Shown: piece after piece, positions 5,940 through 8,282 of the stretch
Position numbering within the stretch: position 1 is the first letter of the stretch
Layout: each line of letters starts with the position of its first letter
Origin: Deltaproteobacteria bacterium
Lineage (GTDB): Bacteria > Desulfobacterota > Binatia > Binatales > Binataceae
Length of the DNA stretch: 8,282 bases
Direction: 5' to 3'
Assembly: GCA_021780585.1 (NCBI GenBank)
Contig: JAJXYM010000264.1
Location: 1 to 8,282, forward strand
Translations under genes and position numbers: made by a program
Notes under the pieces: generated by a model
Told to the model about the DNA's origin: nothing
The model's database searches: none
What the model saw: the letters and a program-made list of their open reading frames with translations, nothing else

Positions 5940-6752
5940 TTGGCGTCCGGATGCGGACGAGGCGGTGCATGGATTCGTTCGATACGGCGATGGATTACCG
6001 CCTTTTTTGCGCTATGGGCGACGGTAATCGCGCCGTTACGCGCGCACGCGACTGACTTTTACGAGCTCCAGATCTATTCCGTCGACACTGTACCCGACGG
6101 CCAGTTCATGGCCGAGCTGCACTCGAATTACGTGAGCTCGGCGGTCGGCGAAGCATCGAAGGCGAATCTGCCGCTTTACCAGACCCATGCCACCTATGAA
6201 TTCACTTACGGACTGTTGCCATATCTCGAAGTCGGGCAGTACGTATGCACTGCGATGCTCGAGCCGGGGCGTTACGAATACGCGGGCGCGCGCAGCAAAG
6301 TCCATTTTGGCATACCACAGACCGAGGCGTGGCCGATCCAGTTCGGCGCCAATATCGAGCTCCAGTACATGCGCCGCGCGGCCGTATCCGATCCGTTCAA
6401 TATCGAATTTATGCCGATTATTCAGGCGCATCGCGGCCGTCTGACCGCCATAGCCAACCTATCCTTCGAAAAGCAGTTCAGCGGGCCGGGGACGCACGCC
6501 GGAATCGGCTTCGAGCCGGCCGGACAGTTAAGTTATCTGCTCACGAAGTGGTTTGAGCCGTCGTTGGAGTATTTCGGCGAGATTGGGCCGGTTAAAGACC
6601 CTTACACGATGGCCGACCAACAACAATTCATCATACCGAGCGTGAACCTCTATTTGACGCCGCGACTCGAGTTCAACTTCGGCGTCGGTTTCGGCGTCAC
6701 CACGAACCAGCACGGGATGGTCGAAAAAGGCACGATCGGCTGGCTGTTCTGA
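5940..6752 (+). CDS. Outer-membrane beta-barrel protein, probably TTG start
   Basis: With TTG 5940 as start the product has 270 residues: a basic n-region (WIRSIRRW, 11-18), a hydrophobic core TAFFALWATVIAPL (20-33), and likely cleavage after Ala37 (AHA/T). The mature chain alternates aromatic and polar residues in many short strands and ends in GTIGWLF, with the C-terminal Phe typical of proteins folded into the outer membrane by the BAM complex. The size and strand style recall small barrel proteins of aromatic or hydrocarbon degradation clusters (MetA-pathway-like), but I cannot confirm the family. An ATG at 5829 in the same frame would add 37 residues lying entirely over the TetR 3' end and bury the signal peptide, so I reject it. 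No ATG or GTG lies between 5940 and the signal core. The gap to the TetR stop is four bases, so the two are co-translated. Confidence 0.75.
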   Translation: MASGCGRGGAWIRSIRRWITAFFALWATVIAPLRAHATDFYELQIYSVDTVPDGQFMAELHSNYVSSAVGEASKANLPLYQTHATYEFTYGLLPYLEVGQYVCTAMLEPGRYEYAGARSKVHFGIPQTEAWPIQFGANIELQYMRRAAVSDPFNIEFMPIIQAHRGRLTAIANLSFEKQFSGPGTHAGIGFEPAGQLSYLLTKWFEPSLEYFGEIGPVKDPYTMADQQQFIIPSVNLYLTPRLEFNFGVGFGVTTNQHGMVEKGTIGWLF

Positions 6753-6815
6753 CCCGCCGCACGTGCGCGACGGCCCGTCCGTGATGGCCTGGCGGCCGAT
6801 TCCGCCCAGCGCTGT

Positions 6816-6865
6816 CGGGGACCGTCCCGACGTGTCCCGAGGCGTCCCGGACCGTCCCGAGGCGC
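6816..6865. repeat. 10-bp tandem repeat array A (5 units)
   Basis: Five consecutive 10-base units: CGGGGACCGT, CCCGACGTGT, CCCGAGGCGT, CCCGGACCGT, CCCGAGGCGC. The consensus is CCCGRNNNGT. The period is exactly ten, not a multiple of three, so it is not shaped by coding. A 19-base stretch, GGACCGTCCCGACGTGTCC (6819-6837), recurs exactly in array B at 7274-7292. Confidence 0.85.
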
Positions 6866-6880
6866 CACGCGAGGTTCCGC
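6861..6880 (+). repeat. 20-bp motif, copy 1
   Basis: GGCGCCACGCGAGGTTCCGC overlaps the end of the last 10-bp unit of array A and lies 11 bases before hairpin R1. It matches copy 2 at 7123-7142 in 19 of 20 bases. Being paired with a hairpin in both places, it looks like part of one duplicated composite element. Confidence 0.75.
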
Positions 6881-6891
6881 CGTGTACATGG

Positions 6892-6914
6892 ATGCCCGGA
6901 TCAAGTCCGGACAT
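6892..6914 (+). repeat. REP-like hairpin R1 (TCAAG loop, forward)
   Basis: Arms ATGCCCGGA (6892-6900) and TCCGGACAT (6906-6914) pair in eight of nine positions around the loop TCAAG (6901-6905). The mismatch is a C opposite A. It is followed by GACGGA, as is R2. Confidence 0.8.
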
Positions 6915-6996
6915 GACGGAGGGATCGACTCGAGAGTGACGACCAGGCTGCGGATTAATTCGGTGGAATTGAAAGCGGCGGGCCGACCCTCCGGTC

Positions 6997-7019
6997 ATCC
7001 TCGGACTTGACCAAGCAGC
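6997..7019 (-). repeat. Decayed REP-like hairpin R4 (reverse)
   Basis: The loop CTTGA (7006-7010), the reverse complement of TCAAG, is kept and preceded by TCATCCTCGGA, which resembles the flank and arm of the other copies. The right arm (7011-7019) no longer pairs. I take it for a degraded copy in reverse orientation. Confidence 0.5.
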
Positions 7020-7044
7020 CGGCATGATGAAGAACCCTTTCGCC

Positions 7045-7067
7045 ATTGCCGGGCTTGACCCGGCAAT
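7045..7067 (-). repeat. REP-like hairpin R3 (reverse)
   Basis: Arms ATTGCCGGG (7045-7053) and CCCGGCAAT (7059-7067) pair perfectly over nine bases around CTTGA, so this copy is inverted relative to R2. Twelve bases separate them, giving a head-to-head pair like those in BIME-type REP clusters. Confidence 0.85.
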
Positions 7068-7079
7068 CCATTTCGCCCA

Positions 7080-7102
7080 ATGCCCGGATCAAGTCCGGGC
7101 AT
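7080..7102 (+). repeat. REP-like hairpin R2 (forward)
   Basis: Arms ATGCCCGGA (7080-7088) and TCCGGGCAT (7094-7102) pair perfectly over nine bases around TCAAG. Its left arm is identical to that of R1; it may be the least-changed copy. It forms an inverted pair with R3. Confidence 0.88.
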
Positions 7103-7122
7103 GACGGAATAATGCGCCAGAT

Positions 7123-7142
7123 GGCGCCACGTGAGGTTCCGC
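7123..7142 (+). repeat. 20-bp motif, copy 2
   Basis: GGCGCCACGTGAGGTTCCGC differs from copy 1 (6861-6880) only at one base (T for C). It stands 16 bases before hairpin R5. No 10-bp array precedes it here, only a trace of a unit ending (CCAGATGGCGCC). Confidence 0.75.
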
Positions 7143-7158
7143 GGCGCTCTCCGGATGG

Positions 7159-7181
7159 ACCCTCGGGTCAAGCCCGAGGGT
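7159..7181 (+). repeat. REP-like hairpin R5 (forward)
   Basis: Arms ACCCTCGGG (7159-7167) and CCCGAGGGT (7173-7181) pair perfectly over nine bases around TCAAG. The arm sequence differs from R2 at several positions, yet each change is matched on the other side. It is followed by GACTGA, similar to the GACGGA after R1 and R2. Confidence 0.85.
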
Positions 7182-7260
7182 GACTGAGCGCCGTGCGAGG
7201 TCCCTGCCTGTACCGACGCGCCCCGCGCCGTCCGGTCATGCCCGAATCGTTCGCCGGCGC

Positions 7261-7360
7261 CCCGACGTGTCCCGGACCGTCCCGACGTGTCCGGTCCCGT
7301 CCGCATATGTCCTGGGCCGTCCCGTCACGTCCCGACAGATCCCGGACGGTCCCGAGGCGC
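7261..7360. repeat. 10-bp tandem repeat array B (10 units)
   Basis: Ten consecutive 10-base units fill this stretch. Those at 7261, 7271 and 7281 read CCCGACGTGT, CCCGGACCGT, CCCGACGTGT; the middle ones are diverged (for example CCGCATATGT, CCTGGGCCGT); the last is CCCGAGGCGC, identical to the last unit of array A. Every unit begins with CC and most end in GT. The array stops 31 bases past the rhodanese stop codon. Confidence 0.88.
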
Positions 7361-7391
7361 CGCTCGACGCCGCCGACGGGTCGCGGGCGGG

Positions 7392-7799
7392 CTACTCTTT
7401 GCGCGACGCGGTCTCGACCGGACCGCCCGCCGCCTTCCATCCGCGGAACCCCGTGCCGATATGGCATACCGGCTCGACGCCCATGTTCTGGAGCGCGAGC
7501 GCGGCCAGCGCGGAACGTCCGCCCCCGGCGCAGAAGATCACCAGCTTCTTGCCGGCGCCGAAGACATCCTTGTAATAGGGGCTTTCGGGATCGACCCAGA
7601 ACTCGAGCATCCCGCGCGGGGCGTGGAACGCGCCGGGCACGCGGCCGTCGCGCTGCAGCTCGCGGATATCGCGGATATCGACCAGCATCACGCCGGCGTC
7701 GTCCTTCATCGCGATCGCCTCTTCGGCGCTGACGGTCTGGATTTGGGCGCTGGCCTCGGCGACCATCTGATTGACGCTTTTTTTCAACTTTGACGGCAT
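7392..7799 (-). CDS. Single-domain rhodanese-like protein
   Basis: This 135-residue protein is one rhodanese domain, the fold that moves sulfur via a cysteine persulfide. Visible are VMLVDIRDIRELQRDGRVPG (37-56), FHAPRG (58-63), and the active-site loop CAGGGRSA (Cys90 to Ala97), which fits the CxxxxR pattern. GTGFRGWKAAGGPV (115-128) is the usual C-terminal element. With Cys90 and the six-residue loop intact, it should be active as a sulfurtransferase or persulfide carrier. No signal peptide: cytosolic. The ATG at 7799 is backed by GAAGGA about eight bases upstream. It starts 33 bases after the stop of the crotonase at 7833 on the same strand, so the two are probably co-transcribed; why a rhodanese joins a crotonase is unclear. 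No classical terminator follows; transcription would run into array B. Confidence 0.92.
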   Translation of the reverse strand: MPSKLKKSVNQMVAEASAQIQTVSAEEAIAMKDDAGVMLVDIRDIRELQRDGRVPGAFHAPRGMLEFWVDPESPYYKDVFGAGKKLVIFCAGGGRSALAALALQNMGVEPVCHIGTGFRGWKAAGGPVETASRKE

Positions 7800-7832
7800 A
7801 CCAAATTCCTTCGTGCTGACTGGATACGGCGC

Positions 7833-8282
7833 TCAGCGCCCCTTGTAGACCGGTTTGCGTTTTTCGATAAAGGCGCGCGGGCCTTCCTGCGCGTCCTGGG
7901 ACTTCATCACCGGGCGCGTGACCTCGTTTTCGATCGAGAAGCCTTCCTCATAGGGATGGCCGGCGGCGCGGCGCACGCCCTGCTTGATCGCCTTCACGGC
8001 GAGCGGGCCGTTGGCGGCGATCGTCGCGGCCAACTCCTCCGCTTTCGCGATTACCTGACCGGCCGGCATGACGTAATTCACCAGTCCCAGCCGGTACGCC
8101 TCCGCGGCGTCGATCAGATTCCCGGTGAGGAGGATTTCCATCGCCTTGCAGTAGGGCATCTGGCGCTGCAGGCGGACCAGCGAACCGCCGGCCGGAACGA
8201 TCGCCCATTTAACCTCCTGCAGGCCGAAGCGGGCGTGCTCGGCGACGACGCGCAGATCGCAGGCCTGCATCAGCTCGAATCC
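7833..8282 (-). CDS. Enoyl-CoA hydratase/crotonase, C-terminal 149 residues (runs off right edge)
   Basis: The frame enters at the window edge with GFELMQACDLRVVAEHARFG, the second oxyanion-hole region of crotonases, and continues LQEVKWAIVPAGGS, GNLIDAAEAYRLGLVNYVMP and AIKQGVRRAAG. It closes with EGPRAFIEKRKPVYKGR and a TGA at 7835-7833. Both glutamates of classical hydratases are kept: Glu3 of the visible part (GFEL, rat Glu144) and Glu23 (FGLQE, rat Glu164). It is therefore a good candidate for a real enoyl-CoA hydratase acting in beta-oxidation or a related acyl-CoA pathway. About 110 N-terminal residues lie outside the window. It precedes the rhodanese gene by 33 bases. The crotonase stub at 3738-3907 resembles its C-terminus far more than does the intact crotonase at 2899-3723. 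Confidence 0.92.
   Translation of the reverse strand, partial: GFELMQACDLRVVAEHARFGLQEVKWAIVPAGGSLVRLQRQMPYCKAMEILLTGNLIDAAEAYRLGLVNYVMPAGQVIAKAEELAATIAANGPLAVKAIKQGVRRAAGHPYEEGFSIENEVTRPVMKSQDAQEGPRAFIEKRKPVYKGR

Larger units (their letters stand above)
6753..7391. other. Repeat-filled convergent intergenic island
   Basis: These 639 bases lie between the converging outer-membrane and rhodanese genes and contain no supportable gene. Long open frames cross it on both strands, but their proteins are low-complexity Arg/Pro/Gly-rich or show the repeated PGLDPG signature that REP hairpins give when translated. The order is: 10-bp array A, 20-bp motif copy 1, hairpin R1, hairpin relic R4, inverted pair R3/R2, motif copy 2, hairpin R5, 10-bp array B. 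Array B ends 31 bases beyond the rhodanese stop. Confidence 0.85.

Noticed and set aside
6816..7360. CRISPR array
   Set aside because: The unit is only ten bases, contiguous, with no unique spacers, and the hairpins are irregularly spaced in both orientations; no cas genes are present.
7168..7793. Several open frames through array B and the rhodanese gene
   Set aside because: They read through a 10-bp repeat, giving low-complexity Arg/Pro/Ser-rich peptides, or are antisense to the rhodanese domain.

Overview
The window is GC-rich bacterial DNA with dense, intron-free genes. Most starts carry purine-rich ribosome binding sites. An outer-membrane barrel protein with its own signal peptide points to a Gram-negative. 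The gene content (luciferase-like flavin monooxygenase, several crotonases, ferritin-like diiron oxygenase, acyl-CoA-type TetR regulator) fits a soil or sediment proteobacterium or a Binatota/Desulfobacterota-like lineage with a large lipid or xenobiotic catabolic repertoire. That placement is inferred from style only; no marker gene is present.

Left part (1-1716): the 5' end of an unidentified minus-strand gene runs off the left edge. After a 358-base gap comes a complete LLM-class flavin-dependent oxidoreductase on the plus strand. It converges on a small secreted protein gene, with a perfect 15-bp hairpin terminator between them.

Minus-strand block (1717-3907), in transcription order: a frameshifted 3' stub of a crotonase gene, an intact crotonase whose two classical catalytic glutamates are replaced, a broken GFA/CENP-V-type zinc protein gene, a doubtful small ORF, and an exported six-cysteine protein. 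Junctions are tight (14 nt, then an ATGA overlap), so this looks like a former catabolic operon in decay. The GFA relic has an in-frame TGA directly after its first Cys-x-Cys motif, and four zinc-ligand positions have become Arg, every one a CGC codon.

Plus-strand operon (promoter near 4166-4195; genes 4273-6752): a ferritin-like diiron carboxylate protein, a TetR-family regulator, and a beta-barrel outer-membrane protein that probably starts at TTG four bases after the regulator. The promoter is near consensus. A reasonable hypothesis is a substrate-induced set: an outer-membrane channel for a hydrophobic substrate, a diiron enzyme that oxidises it, and a local repressor.

Repeat island (6753-7391): a 639-base convergent intergenic region holds two arrays of a degenerate 10-bp tandem repeat (5 and 10 units), five TCAAG-loop REP-like hairpins in both orientations whose stems differ but stay paired, and a 20-bp motif present twice next to them. 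This is the least ordinary DNA of the window.

Right part (7392-8282): a single-domain rhodanese protein lies downstream of a crotonase that runs off the right edge and keeps both catalytic glutamates. The stub at 3738-3907 is clearly related to the end of this crotonase.
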